From: Armatimonadetes bacterium Uphvl-Ar1
GTDB lineage: Bacteria; Armatimonadota; Fimbriimonadia; Fimbriimonadales; Fimbriimonadaceae
Assembly: GCA_002162075.1 (NCBI GenBank)
Contig: CP021423.1
Span: 868,001-932,000 of the forward strand
Length of the DNA: 64,000 nucleotides
Direction of reading: 5' to 3'
In this document: positions 9,172 through 18,089 of the stretch, one piece after another
How the letters are laid out: the number at the start of each line of letters is the position of its first letter
How positions within the stretch are numbered: position 1 is the stretch's first letter
Translations under genes and position numbers: made by a program
The notes under the pieces: generated by a model
What the model saw: only the letters and a program-made list of their open reading frames with translations
Databases searched by the model: none
Told to the model about the DNA's origin: nothing

Positions 9172-9948
9172 ATGGCACGACGACCGACGCTTAGCCCAAC
9201 GAAGATTACGACTTACCTGGCTTGCCCGGTGAAGTACTACTGGACGTACATAAATCCCAAGGGGAAGTGGTATTTGCGGTCTAAGAGTTACTACTCATTT
9301 GGCACCAGTTTGCACGCGGTTTTGCAGCGGTTTCATGATTCTAGGGATGCGGGGGTAACGACGACGGATGAGGCGATTGCGGCATTGGAAGAGAGCTGGA
9401 TCGAGGCGGGTTATTCGAGCCAAGACGAGATGATGCAGGCTTTGGCGGAGGGGAAACAGATCGTTGAGGCGCATGTTGAGCGGGCGATGCGGGAGCCGAT
9501 CAGTGCACAGACCATTGTGGTGGAGAAGCTTTATCGGAGAGAGCTTGGGCCGTTTGTGCTTTTGGGCCGGGTGGACAGGGTGGATGAGCACGAGGACGGG
9601 ACGATTGAGGTTATTGACTACAAATCTGGCCGGGAAACGGTGATAGAGGAAGAGGTTCGGAACGATTTGGCGATGACTTGTTATCAGTTGATTCTGGCGG
9701 AGCATTTTCCGGATCGGGAAATTGTGGCTTCAATCATCGCGGTGAAAAGTGGGGACAAGGCCACGGCGCAGGTTAAGGGAATTGAGCTTGATGAATTCCG
9801 GGGGGAGATTGAGCTTTTGGGCCGGGAGATATTAGATCGGGACTGGGAGGGGGTTGAACCAGTGGTGAAAGAACGGTTATGTCCGAGATGTGATTTTAAG
9901 TCGTTGTGCGTGCAACATCCGGGATTTGAGTTGCCTGTTTTACAGTAG
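9172..9948 (+). CDS. PD-(D/E)XK nuclease, RecB/Cas4-like with Fe-S cysteines
   Basis: A 258-residue single-domain exonuclease-like protein. It has an N-terminal Cys in TTYLACPVKYYW, a motif with His (TSLHAVLQRFH), the acidic strand LLGRVDRVDEHEDG, the core IEVIDYKSG (D-x-K nuclease motif) and a C-terminal CPRCDFKSLC. One Cys near the start plus three near the end is the layout that holds a 4Fe-4S cluster in Cas4, AddB and related enzymes. No cas genes or repeats lie nearby, so a housekeeping or repair role is more likely than CRISPR adaptation. It starts 3 bp after the preceding PH-domain gene. Confidence 0.88.
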   Translation: MARRPTLSPTKITTYLACPVKYYWTYINPKGKWYLRSKSYYSFGTSLHAVLQRFHDSRDAGVTTTDEAIAALEESWIEAGYSSQDEMMQALAEGKQIVEAHVERAMREPISAQTIVVEKLYRRELGPFVLLGRVDRVDEHEDGTIEVIDYKSGRETVIEEEVRNDLAMTCYQLILAEHFPDREIVASIIAVKSGDKATAQVKGIELDEFRGEIELLGREILDRDWEGVEPVVKERLCPRCDFKSLCVQHPGFELPVLQ

Positions 9949-9975
9949 TTGCTGGGCGATCTTGGCTTGAAGTTG

Positions 9976-9981
9976 TAGAAT
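9976..9981 (+). promoter_or_regulatory. Probable -10 box (TAGAAT) of a leaderless promoter
   Basis: TAGAAT ends 6 nt before GTG 9988 (9 nt before ATG 9991). Confidence 0.45.
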
Positions 9982-9987
9982 GGGGCG

Positions 9988-10719
9988 GTGATGACGAGTT
10001 TGATGGTAGCGGCTTTGGCAATGAACGACACGGCTTTCTCGGCGCGGAGCGGGAATCCGAAGCCGATGGAGGGAGATACCCCTGTTGAAATGCTAAGCGC
10101 GGACATTCGGGTGAAGGTGCCCAGTTGCGAAGTGACCGTGACGTACTCGTTCCGGAATAGTTCGGGGAAGAAAGTGACGGCAACGATGGGGTTTCCGGAA
10201 GAAGGTTATGACGCTTTTTTGGATTCTCAGAACAAGACTTGGTTCAAGAGCTTTAAGAGTTGGGTGGACGGAAAGCCGACGAATGTTTTGGTTCAGAAAG
10301 TCAATGATGATTCGGTTGATCCGGACATGGGCTATTCGGTTTGGTGGGTTAAGCGGATTGATTTTGCAGCAGGGCAGACTCGGACGGTGAAGAATGTTTT
10401 TGTCAGCCGACCGGGTGGAGATGCAATGCCGAGGGAGTTCTTTGAATATATCGTTCATACGGCGCGAACTTGGAAGGGGCCGATCGGGAAGTTGCGACTG
10501 GAAGTGGATGCGAGCGGGTTGAAGAAAGGAACTCGGTATGGATTGATGGCGAAGCCTTTGAAGAGTTCGGGTGACGTTCACGCTTGGTATTGGGAAAAAT
10601 TTGAGCCTACGGAGGCGAATAATTTGATGGTTGCTTGGCCGCGCGGGGACTTTGATTATCCGGCGGAAACGGATTGGAAGACGGTATTGGGGCCGGCGGT
10701 GTTCACAGCGGGGGGTTAA
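9988..10719 (+). CDS. Secreted hypothetical protein
   Basis: A 243-residue protein with a short hydrophobic N-terminus ending near AFSA, read as a signal peptide. The rest looks beta-rich: a segment with VEMLSADIRVKVPSCEVTVT followed by 'YSFRNSSGKKVTATMGFPEEGYD' recalls domains that describe how a surface protein joins others (DUF4424- or VIT-like folds), but I cannot assign it. No catalytic motif is visible. GTG 9988 or ATG 9991 both fit; the first is six bases after a TAGAAT hexamer. It stands alone, 98 bp before galE. Confidence 0.65.
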   Translation: MMTSLMVAALAMNDTAFSARSGNPKPMEGDTPVEMLSADIRVKVPSCEVTVTYSFRNSSGKKVTATMGFPEEGYDAFLDSQNKTWFKSFKSWVDGKPTNVLVQKVNDDSVDPDMGYSVWWVKRIDFAAGQTRTVKNVFVSRPGGDAMPREFFEYIVHTARTWKGPIGKLRLEVDASGLKKGTRYGLMAKPLKSSGDVHAWYWEKFEPTEANNLMVAWPRGDFDYPAETDWKTVLGPAVFTAGG

Positions 10720-10801
10720 TCTGCCCCTCAGCAAGTTGAATTAGCTCGATTTTGGCGATCCCTTAATCCAGATTGGGCTACACCACATGAATCGAATCGC
10801 C

Positions 10802-10807
10802 TAAAAT
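10802..10807 (+). promoter_or_regulatory. Probable -10 box (TAAAAT) upstream of galE
   Basis: TAAAAT ends 9 nt before the galE ATG. The sequence between also holds GAGGT, so the transcript may be leaderless or carry a very short leader. Confidence 0.4.
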
Positions 10808-10816
10808 GAGGTCAAC

Positions 10817-11803
10817 ATGATCTTGGTTTGCGGTGGGGCGGGATACATCGGGTCGCACATGGCGAAGCGATTGCGGCAGGAGGGGGTTGACCATGTGATT
10901 TTTGATAATTTGGAACGGGGAAATGAGGCTGCGATTGGGGGGAGTCAGTTCTTTCGGGGAGATTTGCGAAATCGAGATGACGTGGCGGCAGTTTTTGAGC
11001 AGTTTGATATTCATTTGGTGATGCATTTCGCGGCTTACATTGAGGTGGGCGAGAGCGTGAAGGAGCCAGCAAAGTTTTGGGAGAATAATGTAACGGCGGT
11101 TTGGAACTTGCTTGAAGAGTGTCGGGTGAGGGGAGTTGAGCAGGTTGTGTTTAGTTCGACGGCGGCGGTTTATGGAGAGCCGTCGGTTGTTCCGATTCCG
11201 GAGAATCACCCGAAGAATCCGACGAATCCTTATGGAGATACGAAGCTGGCGGTCGAGCGGATGTTGGCCGGATATGGTCGGGCTTATGGGTTGCGGAGTG
11301 TGTGTTTGCGGTATTTCAATGCATGTGGGAGTGACCCGGAAGGAGAATTGGGGGAAGATCACCGGCCGGAGACGCATTTGATTCCCCGGATATTGCTTGC
11401 GGCGGCGGGGAGGGCACCGGAAATCACGGTTTTTGGGACGGATTACGACACTCAGGATGGGACTTGCATTCGGGATTATGTTCATGTTTGGGATTTGGCA
11501 GATGCGCATTTGCGGGCGGTGCGGTATTTGGAGGCGGGAGGGGCATCGGATCAGTTTAATTTGGGGAGTGGGAATGGGTTTAGTGTGCGTGAGGTTTTGG
11601 ATGCGGTTCGGTCGGTTACGGGGGTGAATTTTCCGGTGAGTTATGGAGATCGGCGGGAGGGTGATCCGGCGCGGTTGGTGGCGGATTCGACGCGGGCGCG
11701 GTCGGTTTTGGGGTGGTCACCGGAGTTTGATGATGTGGCGGTTTGTGTGATTCACGCTTGGGAATGGATGGTCGCGCATCCTGGTGGGTATGAGAGCCGG
11801 TAA
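10817..11803 (+). CDS. galE: UDP-glucose 4-epimerase
   Basis: A 328-residue extended short-chain dehydrogenase that interconverts UDP-glucose and UDP-galactose. The NAD-binding GGAGYIGSHM is at 6-15; the catalytic Ser lies in FSSTAAVYGEP and the Tyr-x-x-x-Lys in NPYGDTKLAVE; CLRYFNACG and a C-terminal DRREGDPARLVAD are family signatures (the last is the epimerase substrate-specificity end). Length and all motifs are normal. It is monocistronic: a 24-nt perfect palindrome follows about 50 bp after the stop. It would feed nucleotide sugars to envelope polysaccharide synthesis. Confidence 0.93.
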   Translation: MILVCGGAGYIGSHMAKRLRQEGVDHVIFDNLERGNEAAIGGSQFFRGDLRNRDDVAAVFEQFDIHLVMHFAAYIEVGESVKEPAKFWENNVTAVWNLLEECRVRGVEQVVFSSTAAVYGEPSVVPIPENHPKNPTNPYGDTKLAVERMLAGYGRAYGLRSVCLRYFNACGSDPEGELGEDHRPETHLIPRILLAAAGRAPEITVFGTDYDTQDGTCIRDYVHVWDLADAHLRAVRYLEAGGASDQFNLGSGNGFSVREVLDAVRSVTGVNFPVSYGDRREGDPARLVADSTRARSVLGWSPEFDDVAVCVIHAWEWMVAHPGGYESR

Positions 11804-11844
11804 GAATGAATGGGCGCTTTTGTCAAAAGTTTGCGCTAGTCAAC

Positions 11845-11880
11845 CCCACCCCTACCCCTCCCCAAGCTTGGGGAGGGGAT
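11845..11880. repeat. C-rich/G-rich palindromic repeat
   Basis: ACCCCACCCCTACCCCTCCCC leads into AAGCTT and GGGGAGGGG; 11855-11878 is a perfect 24-nt palindrome. It is a member of the scattered repeat family in this window. It lies in the 289-bp gap after galE, where the rest shows no gene. It could act as a terminator but has no U-tract. Confidence 0.75.
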
Positions 11881-12092
11881 TTTAAGTAGAAGTTCAAACG
11901 CAAAGTATTGCTAAATCTCATCGATAGTTAAGTTTGTCAACAATTCAGTGGTATGCCGCGAGTTTTGGTTTGGGCATCAATGAACAAATATCCGAGGATG
12001 AGTGAGTCGTGGGCGCATAGCCATTTGCCTAGGTTCACAAATGCTATGTTCAATTGGAACGCAATTAGATTGTCGCTGGTCGTATTTCGGAC

Positions 12093-13013
12093 TTAGGACT
12101 TGAGGTGATCTTCCATTTCAAGTCTAGCGTCTTCGTGTGCGAAGGATAATGCTTGAGCATCGACCAAATCTTTCTGAGCTTCCTTAAAAGAAGATATCAG
12201 AGAATCAAGATCGAAGCGGTCTGCCGAAGTTGAAGGTCGAAACTTTCTTTCAAACCTTCCAAGCTTATTCACCAACTTATGTCGCTTTTGAGAACGAGTC
12301 AATTGTTCAAGGATCAGACTATGTTTCTCAGTTAAGTGTTTGAGTTGAGCTTCTAATGATGCTAACTGGTTTTTGAGTTTTAGCCTGTCTGAATAGAGGG
12401 GTGCGGTTAGGCTGCTGAGGTGACGGTTCCATTCTTGATCTAATGAATTCAACTCAGACTCAATATCGTTCAATGTCTTTTCGATAACCTTTATGGAATT
12501 CTCAATTCTGTCCTGACGACTACGAACACTTTCGATTGTTGTCATTAACTCTTGGGAAATGACCTCCAGGGACTGCACCATGGCCTCGGTAAGCACAGGA
12601 ATTGTATGCAGAACCACTCTATTCATTTGTGGTGGCTCATTTTGGTTGAGCACTTCTAAATAAGATTTTGCTTGACTTACGGAGGAGCAGATTCCGACAA
12701 CTCCCCATGGCGGTGACATAGGAAGGATTTGCTCCACGCCAAAGACAAGTAGAAATGCTAATCCTAATGCGTATGGAATTGGAATGTTGGAGAACGGAAC
12801 AAACGAATTTAGCATGAGATAGAAAATAAAACAATAGGAAACCAGGTCGGTGGCTACGGCGAAGCGATGGCTTGTTTCATTGAATCTGGAGTAATTTTGG
12901 GCACCAGATACCCAGCGAGGGTATCCATTTTGCTTGAGCCAAATCTTATAGAGTGATTCATCGGAGAAAAATTCGGGATATTGTTCTCTCAGAGAGATGA
13001 GGTCATGTTCCAT
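12093..13013 (-). CDS. Hypothetical two-helix membrane protein with coiled coil, paralogue of the next gene
   Basis: A 306-residue protein I do not recognise. Order: a short N-terminal motif (LYKIWLKQNGYPRWVSG), two adjacent membrane helices at ~58-100, a short segment starting WGVVGICSSVSQ, then a long coiled coil (about 150-300) rich in Leu, Glu, Lys and Gln. The neighbour at 13028 has the same layout and the same LY-x-x-WL-x-x-NGYPR opening, so the two are tandem duplicates that have diverged strongly. Base composition is visibly more AT-rich than the flanking genes. Such proteins often scaffold membrane complexes, but no function is assigned. Confidence 0.75.
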   Translation of the reverse strand: MEHDLISLREQYPEFFSDESLYKIWLKQNGYPRWVSGAQNYSRFNETSHRFAVATDLVSYCFIFYLMLNSFVPFSNIPIPYALGLAFLLVFGVEQILPMSPPWGVVGICSSVSQAKSYLEVLNQNEPPQMNRVVLHTIPVLTEAMVQSLEVISQELMTTIESVRSRQDRIENSIKVIEKTLNDIESELNSLDQEWNRHLSSLTAPLYSDRLKLKNQLASLEAQLKHLTEKHSLILEQLTRSQKRHKLVNKLGRFERKFRPSTSADRFDLDSLISSFKEAQKDLVDAQALSFAHEDARLEMEDHLKS

Positions 13014-13027
13014 ACTTTCTTTGGACT

Positions 13028-13951
13028 CTAGTTCAGCAGATTTTCTATTTCATGCTTTGCAGATTCATGAGCGGAGGCGATTTTGTTGGCTTCAGCTATT
13101 TGTGATTCGGTATCTGCAAGGGAAGCGGAGAGGTGTTCAAAAGCGACTGGTATGTCCAATTCGGAGTCATCGCGTTCATTGATGAGTTCGAGGCGTTCGA
13201 TGATCGACGCCCGCTGCTTCAAGATATTAACATCCGACTGTAATTTTTCGCTTTGGGATTTGAGGATATTGAAGGAGCTGGTCAGTTGCTCAAGTTGTTC
13301 GACCGCGATTTTTTCAAGTGCTTCGAGTCGATCGAGTTTGGGCTGAAGAATATTGATCCAAGTGCGATCATCAGATGTGAGCTGCTCTCTCACATCGACC
13401 ATAAGTGACTGAATTGTTTTGACTTCTCTCGCTTGAGATTCTATGCTGACTTGTAGTGCATACATTGACTCTGTGAGGCCATGAAGAACTGGGGTAACTT
13501 TTCGTTCGGCGGCCCGGGCCAAAACTTCGATGTCGTATAGATTTACATCGTTGATGGATGGAGGATCTACCGTTTCAGAGACGTAACGATGACCATAGCC
13601 TTGAGATATGATTGACAAAATTCCCACGGCTTGGATGGGAACTTCCGTTGGAAGTAGAAAGGGAGTAATCCAAATCGTGCCGAAAAACATTGCGACGATT
13701 CCAATAAAGAAGGCTGGAAACTCTGCGAAGGGAAAGCTCAGCAGGGCCAGAATTGAAATCATTGACACAATGATGTAGAGGCCAATGTCTGCAGCTATGC
13801 TTCGTTTGTGGAGCGGAGTATTGTAGAAGTCCTGCCAATGACCAGGGTGTTTTTTGCGAGGGTATCCGTTGACCTCCAACCAGACCTCATAGAGGTAGTT
13901 TCTATCATCTATCGGGGGTGAGTTGATGTAGCCAGGTTGAGTACGATCCAT
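13028..13951 (-). CDS. Hypothetical two-helix membrane protein with coiled coil, paralogue of the previous gene
   Basis: A 307-residue protein. It opens with LYEVWLEVNGYPRKKHPGHW, has two membrane helices at ~52-95, then VPIQAVGILSIISQGYGHRYV and a long coiled coil with ERLELINERDDSELD near the end. The N-terminal motif, helix pair, 'AVGI-S-ISQ' segment and length are shared with the gene at 12093. The last motif (ASAHESAKHEIENLL) also matches SFAHEDARLEMEDHL there. On the minus strand TAACAT ends 6 nt before its ATG and overlaps the gcvT stop codon, so it probably has its own promoter despite the short gap. Function unknown. Confidence 0.75.
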   Translation of the reverse strand: MDRTQPGYINSPPIDDRNYLYEVWLEVNGYPRKKHPGHWQDFYNTPLHKRSIAADIGLYIIVSMISILALLSFPFAEFPAFFIGIVAMFFGTIWITPFLLPTEVPIQAVGILSIISQGYGHRYVSETVDPPSINDVNLYDIEVLARAAERKVTPVLHGLTESMYALQVSIESQAREVKTIQSLMVDVREQLTSDDRTWINILQPKLDRLEALEKIAVEQLEQLTSSFNILKSQSEKLQSDVNILKQRASIIERLELINERDDSELDIPVAFEHLSASLADTESQIAEANKIASAHESAKHEIENLLN

Positions 13952-13957
13952 GTTTGG

Positions 13958-13963
13958 ATGTTA
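13958..13963 (-). promoter_or_regulatory. Probable -10 box (TAACAT) overlapping the gcvT stop
   Basis: On the minus strand TAACAT ends 6 nt before the ATG at 13951 and contains the TAA stop of gcvT. Confidence 0.4.
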
Positions 13964-15040
13964 TGATCTTTTGAAGAATCGTTTGGAGACGATGGTGGCG
14001 GGTTCGTGTTTTCCTCGGATATCGACGGTGCAGGGGGTGCCCAGTTTGATGTCGGAATTGATGAAGGCGAAGGCGATTCCGGTTTCGAGGAGGGGGGAGT
14101 AGACGCCGGAGGTGACTTCGCCGACTTCGGTGCCATCCACGGTGACTTTCATCCCGGGGGTGGGGAATCGTTTGCCATCCATTCGGATGCCTTGGAGTTT
14201 TTGGGTGGTTCCGTTCTCGCGGGCGGCGTTGATCGGCTCTGAGCCGAGGAAGGGTTTGGTTTTGCTGATGACCCAGCCAAGGCCGGCGGCGATGGGGGAG
14301 AGGTCGTCGAGGAGTTCGTGTCCATAGAGGGGGAGTCCGGCTTCGACCCGGAGGGTGTCGCGGGAGCCAAGTCCACAGGGCTCGACTCCGGCTTGGTGGA
14401 GGGCGTTCCAGAGGGCGGAGGCGTCGGATGCGCTGCAGATGAGTTCAAATCCGTCCTCCCCGGTGTATCCAGACCGGGCGGCGAAGGTGGTTACTCCGGC
14501 GATTTCGACGGTAGCGGTGCCAAAAAAGGCGAGGGCTTTGAGATCTTCGGATTGTTGGGTGAGGGAGTAGACAATCTCGGCGGCCTTCGGGCCTTGGACA
14601 GCAATCATTGCGGTTTCGCTGGTTTGATCGGTGAGCGAGATTCCGGCGAGGAGGAGGGATTTGATGTGCGCGAGGTCTTTTTGATGGTTTGCGGCATTGA
14701 CGACCATGCGGTAGGTGTCGGAGGTGATGCGGTAGACGATAATGTCGTCCACGACTCCGCCCGTGGCGTTGGGGAGCATGGAGTATTGACCTTGGTCGTC
14801 AGCAAGGGCGGCGACATCGTTGACCGTGATATGTTCGAGGAATTCGAGGACATTTTCGCCGCGGAATGTGAGGCGAGCCATGTGGGAGACGTCAAACATT
14901 CCGGCTCCGTTGCGGACGGCTTGAGCTTCGGCGATAATGGATTTGTATTGGACGGGGAGTTCGAATCCGGCGAATTCGACCATGCGTCCGTTGAGGCTCA
15001 GGTGGTCGGCGTGGAGGGGGGTTGTTGACGGCTGTGTCAC
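13961..15040 (-). CDS. gcvT: Glycine cleavage system T protein (aminomethyltransferase)
   Basis: A 359-residue tetrahydrofolate-dependent aminomethyltransferase, the T component of glycine cleavage; it releases ammonia from the lipoyl-bound aminomethyl group and makes methylene-THF. Signatures: the N-terminal HLSLNGRMVEFAGFELPVQY, AGMFDVSHMARL, TVNDVAALADDQGQYSMLPN, RSGYTGEDGFEL and GLGSRDTLRVEAGLPLYGHEL. The start is GTG with a TATAAT hexamer seven bases upstream. The H and P proteins are not next to it. Normal length. Confidence 0.95.
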   Translation of the reverse strand: MTQPSTTPLHADHLSLNGRMVEFAGFELPVQYKSIIAEAQAVRNGAGMFDVSHMARLTFRGENVLEFLEHITVNDVAALADDQGQYSMLPNATGGVVDDIIVYRITSDTYRMVVNAANHQKDLAHIKSLLLAGISLTDQTSETAMIAVQGPKAAEIVYSLTQQSEDLKALAFFGTATVEIAGVTTFAARSGYTGEDGFELICSASDASALWNALHQAGVEPCGLGSRDTLRVEAGLPLYGHELLDDLSPIAAGLGWVISKTKPFLGSEPINAARENGTTQKLQGIRMDGKRFPTPGMKVTVDGTEVGEVTSGVYSPLLETGIAFAFINSDIKLGTPCTVDIRGKHEPATIVSKRFFKRS

Positions 15041-15047
15041 GGTTCAG

Positions 15048-15053
15048 ATTATA
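15048..15053 (-). promoter_or_regulatory. -10 box (TATAAT) of a leaderless promoter for gcvT
   Basis: A perfect TATAAT on the minus strand ends 7 nt before the GTG start of gcvT. No TTGACA-like -35 is seen at the usual distance. I see no glycine riboswitch in the leader, which would in any case be nearly absent. Confidence 0.6.
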
Positions 15054-15223
15054 GTCGGGATTGGGTGTTTTGCGGGTTTATCGGTCCCGGTTGGGGTGGG
15101 GGGTGAACCAAACCGGAAAATGAATGCGTCGTGAGTTCAGGTGACTGGTACACTGAGAGGGTTACCAAGTGTGGTTCTGATGCCGGATTGGATGGCATGA
15201 GGATTGCTTTGGGGAAAGACAGT

Positions 15224-16459
15224 ATGGGTTCTTTGGAGATGCTGGTTTGCGAAGAGTGCTTGGCGAAAAACACGTTGGATGGTCGTTTTTGTCGTCAGTG
15301 CGGAACGGAGTTGCCAGAAGATTTGCGTGAAGAGATGAAAGCGGAAGCAGAGAAGTTATTGATTGACGGTCGTCAGTTGTTGAACGACGGGCGGACGGAT
15401 GAAGCGCGGTTGGTAGCAGATGCGGTTTTGGAGATTGATCCGGGCTGTGCCAATGCGCTGGCTCTGAAGGGGGATGTTTTTGAGAAAGAAGGGTTGTTTG
15501 CGGAGGCGCTTGAGGCCTATCAGCGGGTTGCAGAGATTCGCCCTGATCATGCAATGGATCGGATTCGGATTGCGCACATTGAGAAGCTCGTAGCGGCCGA
15601 AGAGATTGCGGTTGAAGAGCCAGTTGGAAATCGCAAAGGGGTTTTGTTAGTTGCGGCGGCGGGGGTTTTGTTGTTATCGGTTTCGGCGGTTTTGTTTATG
15701 GTGAGTTCACAACCCAAAACGGATACATCTGGTTGGGTGGTTTCGAACGAACAGGCAACTGGTTTCTCTCAGATTGATCCGACTCTGGTGCCGACGGTTC
15801 CGGGTGCGGTTAATTCATCAGAATCTTCGGCTCAGCCAACGGCGGATGGTGCGACGGCGGTAACGAACGAGGCTCCTACGCGGCGTGGTGGATTCGTTCA
15901 GACCCGCCCTGATTCGGGATTTGTCCGAGCGGGAAGTCCTTCGGAATTAGGCAATGCGCCGTTCACTCCACCAGTAAATCTAGAGCCATGGCAAAATCCA
16001 CAGCCGAATACAAATACGGCGACGGCTCGTCCGGCGGATGAAGTGGAAGGGACGGCTCAAGCGGCACCTGAGCAACCAGCGGAGAAAGAGGACGATCCAG
16101 GTGTGATTGAGATTCGAACGAAACCGCAGGAGCAGGGAAACAATCCGGGTGCATCAAGCGGAGGAGCCCAGACGGCAGAGGAATTGATCCAGAAGGCTCG
16201 GAATCTTTACATCCAAGAGAATTATTCGGGTGCGGCGGCGGCTTATGAGCAAGCAATCGATAAGGGTGCGACTTCGGGGGCGACTTATCAGCGGTTGGCG
16301 CAATGTTACGAGAAATTGGGCCGTCGAGGCGACGCGATCAAGAATTACCGTAAAGCTGTTGCGGCCTTTGAACGTCAAATTAGTCGTGGAAGTGATTCGA
16401 GTTCGATTCGGGCAGCTAAAGAGAGTTGTGAGCGGGCGATCTCGGCATTGGGAGGCTAA
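15224..16459 (+). CDS. Zinc-ribbon, single-pass membrane, TPR protein
   Basis: About 411 residues. The N-terminus has a zinc ribbon (CEECLAKNTLDGRFCRQCG, two CxxC pairs), then TPR-like helices, one membrane helix (VLLVAAAGVLLLSVSAVLF), a long Pro/Gln/Thr-rich linker and a C-terminal TPR (AEELIQKARNLYIQENYSGA onward). ATG 15224 was chosen because GGGGAAAG lies six bases upstream; an ATG at 15197 is possible. A TACACT -10-like box at 15149 lies in the leader. The next gene starts one base after its stop, and both carry TPRs, so they probably act together. Function unknown. Confidence 0.75.
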   Translation: MGSLEMLVCEECLAKNTLDGRFCRQCGTELPEDLREEMKAEAEKLLIDGRQLLNDGRTDEARLVADAVLEIDPGCANALALKGDVFEKEGLFAEALEAYQRVAEIRPDHAMDRIRIAHIEKLVAAEEIAVEEPVGNRKGVLLVAAAGVLLLSVSAVLFMVSSQPKTDTSGWVVSNEQATGFSQIDPTLVPTVPGAVNSSESSAQPTADGATAVTNEAPTRRGGFVQTRPDSGFVRAGSPSELGNAPFTPPVNLEPWQNPQPNTNTATARPADEVEGTAQAAPEQPAEKEDDPGVIEIRTKPQEQGNNPGASSGGAQTAEELIQKARNLYIQENYSGAAAAYEQAIDKGATSGATYQRLAQCYEKLGRRGDAIKNYRKAVAAFERQISRGSDSSSIRAAKESCERAISALGG

Positions 16460-18070
16460 TTGAGTTTGGGTCGGGTGACGTTCCGGACTTGTTTTTGTTG
16501 GCTCCTGCTCTGCGCAGGGGCTTTTGCATGTGCGGATGTCCCGAAAATGTTTGTGGTTCAGTTGGTTGAGGACGGTGAAAAGTTTCCCGATTTTCAGAGC
16601 TTGATTCTCGATAGTTATTTGGCGGGGGCTTTGGACGAGATTGGGCAGGTTGATTCGGTTGTTTGGTCAATGGGGGATGCTCGATTTCGGGATGTAGCGG
16701 GTCGAGATAGTTTTCCATTGGAGTGGAATTCACCGAGTGAGCAGTTCATTGTTCCGGTTGCGCGGGAAGTTGGGGCGGAGTACACACTTGTTGTTTGGTG
16801 CCAGAAGACGGATGCGGTTGTCCGACCAGTGGCGACTTTGTACCGTGGAAAAGGGTTCCGTAAGATTTGGAGTTACGGGGACTATGATCGGCGAATGGCA
16901 CCGTTTTATACGGGAGAATTGAAACCTCTGAATGAAGATGAGTTCCGGAAGTTTAAGGATTTGGAGCGAAATGGGCGTCCGGAATTTGCGCCAATCATGG
17001 TGGGGCGACAGGTGGACTGGGATTCCACTTCACGGACGATTGCGCGGACTTTTGCGGCATTGATTCAGCAGGGGCCGTTGAAGGATTTGCCAGCTCAGCC
17101 GAAGCAGAATTTGCCGGACGCAGACCCGGGCGATCAGGTTCCTCTGCCGGTGGGGGTTCGGATGGGAGATGCGGGGATGGGGTTGGAAGCAATTGATGTT
17201 TTGGTGGAAAAGGGTGAGGTCGAATCGGCAATTGTTCAATTGCGCGACATGATAGATCGAGAGCCCTTCCGAAATGATTTTCGTTTGCGGCTCGGTGAAT
17301 TGTTGGAGTCTGAAGGACTTTATGTTGAGGCGGCGCGGGAAGCGGTTCGTAGTGCTCAGGTTGTCAAGAAGCCTGCACCGTTCTACCGAATGGCGGCGAT
17401 GAATTGGTTGCGGAGTGGTCACCTTGATCAGGCCCGCGATGCGCTGAACAATTTGTTGGCGAGAGGGGGAGAGGATCGGGAATCTCGGGGGATGATGGGC
17501 GAGCTTTATTTGCGGGAGGGGAATGCGGGTGAGGCAATTGAGTGGTATTCCTCGGCGATTCGGAGTGGGCCAACTCCCGATGTTGTTTACGGACGGGCGG
17601 TTGCTTATGCATTGTCAGGTCAGATTGATCTTTGCCGAGGGGATCTGGCAAGTTTGGTTGATCTTCCAGCGGATCGTCTGAGTGATAGTTATGTGATGGC
17701 GGTTACGGTATGTACGGATTTGCTGGAAGGGGTTGGGGTGCGAATTCGGGATCGAGTGGCGCTCCACAAGATTCATCGCACTGATCCGGAGTTGGTTGCT
17801 CTGACGGCTCGGGATACTCAACTTGCGGAAAGTATTACGGCCTTCATTGAATTGACTCCAGTTCCCAGTCAATTTGCGGGTTCTCATGTCCAGAGAGCTT
17901 TGGCACATAAATTGATGGTACAGGGGGTAACCGAGGTATTTGAGTACGCAACGACGCGGAAAGAGGATCTGGCATCGGAAGGGACTTTGAGCTTGGGGGA
18001 AGCATTGCGAATGCTTCCGGCCTTGCGGAGTCTTTTCGAGCGTGAGCGGTCAAAGACCGCGCTCAATTAG
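16460..18070 (+). CDS. Secreted TPR-containing hypothetical protein
   Basis: A 536-residue protein starting with TTG immediately after the stop of the zinc-ribbon gene, so translation is probably coupled. A signal peptide (FCWLLLCAGAFACA) is followed by a ~200-residue mixed domain with no match I recognise, then TPR helices from ~235 (AIVQLRDMIDREPF..., AAREAVRSAQVVKK..., ARDALNNLLARGG..., AIEWYSSAIRSGP). The cleavage-site region contains Cys (FACAD), but it does not form a good lipobox. It overlaps nothing and leads into the PilZ gene. Confidence 0.7.
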   Translation: MSLGRVTFRTCFCWLLLCAGAFACADVPKMFVVQLVEDGEKFPDFQSLILDSYLAGALDEIGQVDSVVWSMGDARFRDVAGRDSFPLEWNSPSEQFIVPVAREVGAEYTLVVWCQKTDAVVRPVATLYRGKGFRKIWSYGDYDRRMAPFYTGELKPLNEDEFRKFKDLERNGRPEFAPIMVGRQVDWDSTSRTIARTFAALIQQGPLKDLPAQPKQNLPDADPGDQVPLPVGVRMGDAGMGLEAIDVLVEKGEVESAIVQLRDMIDREPFRNDFRLRLGELLESEGLYVEAAREAVRSAQVVKKPAPFYRMAAMNWLRSGHLDQARDALNNLLARGGEDRESRGMMGELYLREGNAGEAIEWYSSAIRSGPTPDVVYGRAVAYALSGQIDLCRGDLASLVDLPADRLSDSYVMAVTVCTDLLEGVGVRIRDRVALHKIHRTDPELVALTARDTQLAESITAFIELTPVPSQFAGSHVQRALAHKLMVQGVTEVFEYATTRKEDLASEGTLSLGEALRMLPALRSLFERERSKTALN

Positions 18071-18089
18071 TTCGGTTCTTTGGAGACGA

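Noticed and set aside
9172-9948. Cas4-like nuclease, possibly marking a CRISPR locus.
   Set aside because: No cas1/cas2, no repeat array and no spacer-like periodicity anywhere in the window; the fold is shared with many RecB-type nucleases.
15041-15130. Glycine riboswitch upstream of gcvT.
   Set aside because: The TATAAT lies 7 nt before the start, leaving no room for a leader, and no paired aptamer pattern is visible.
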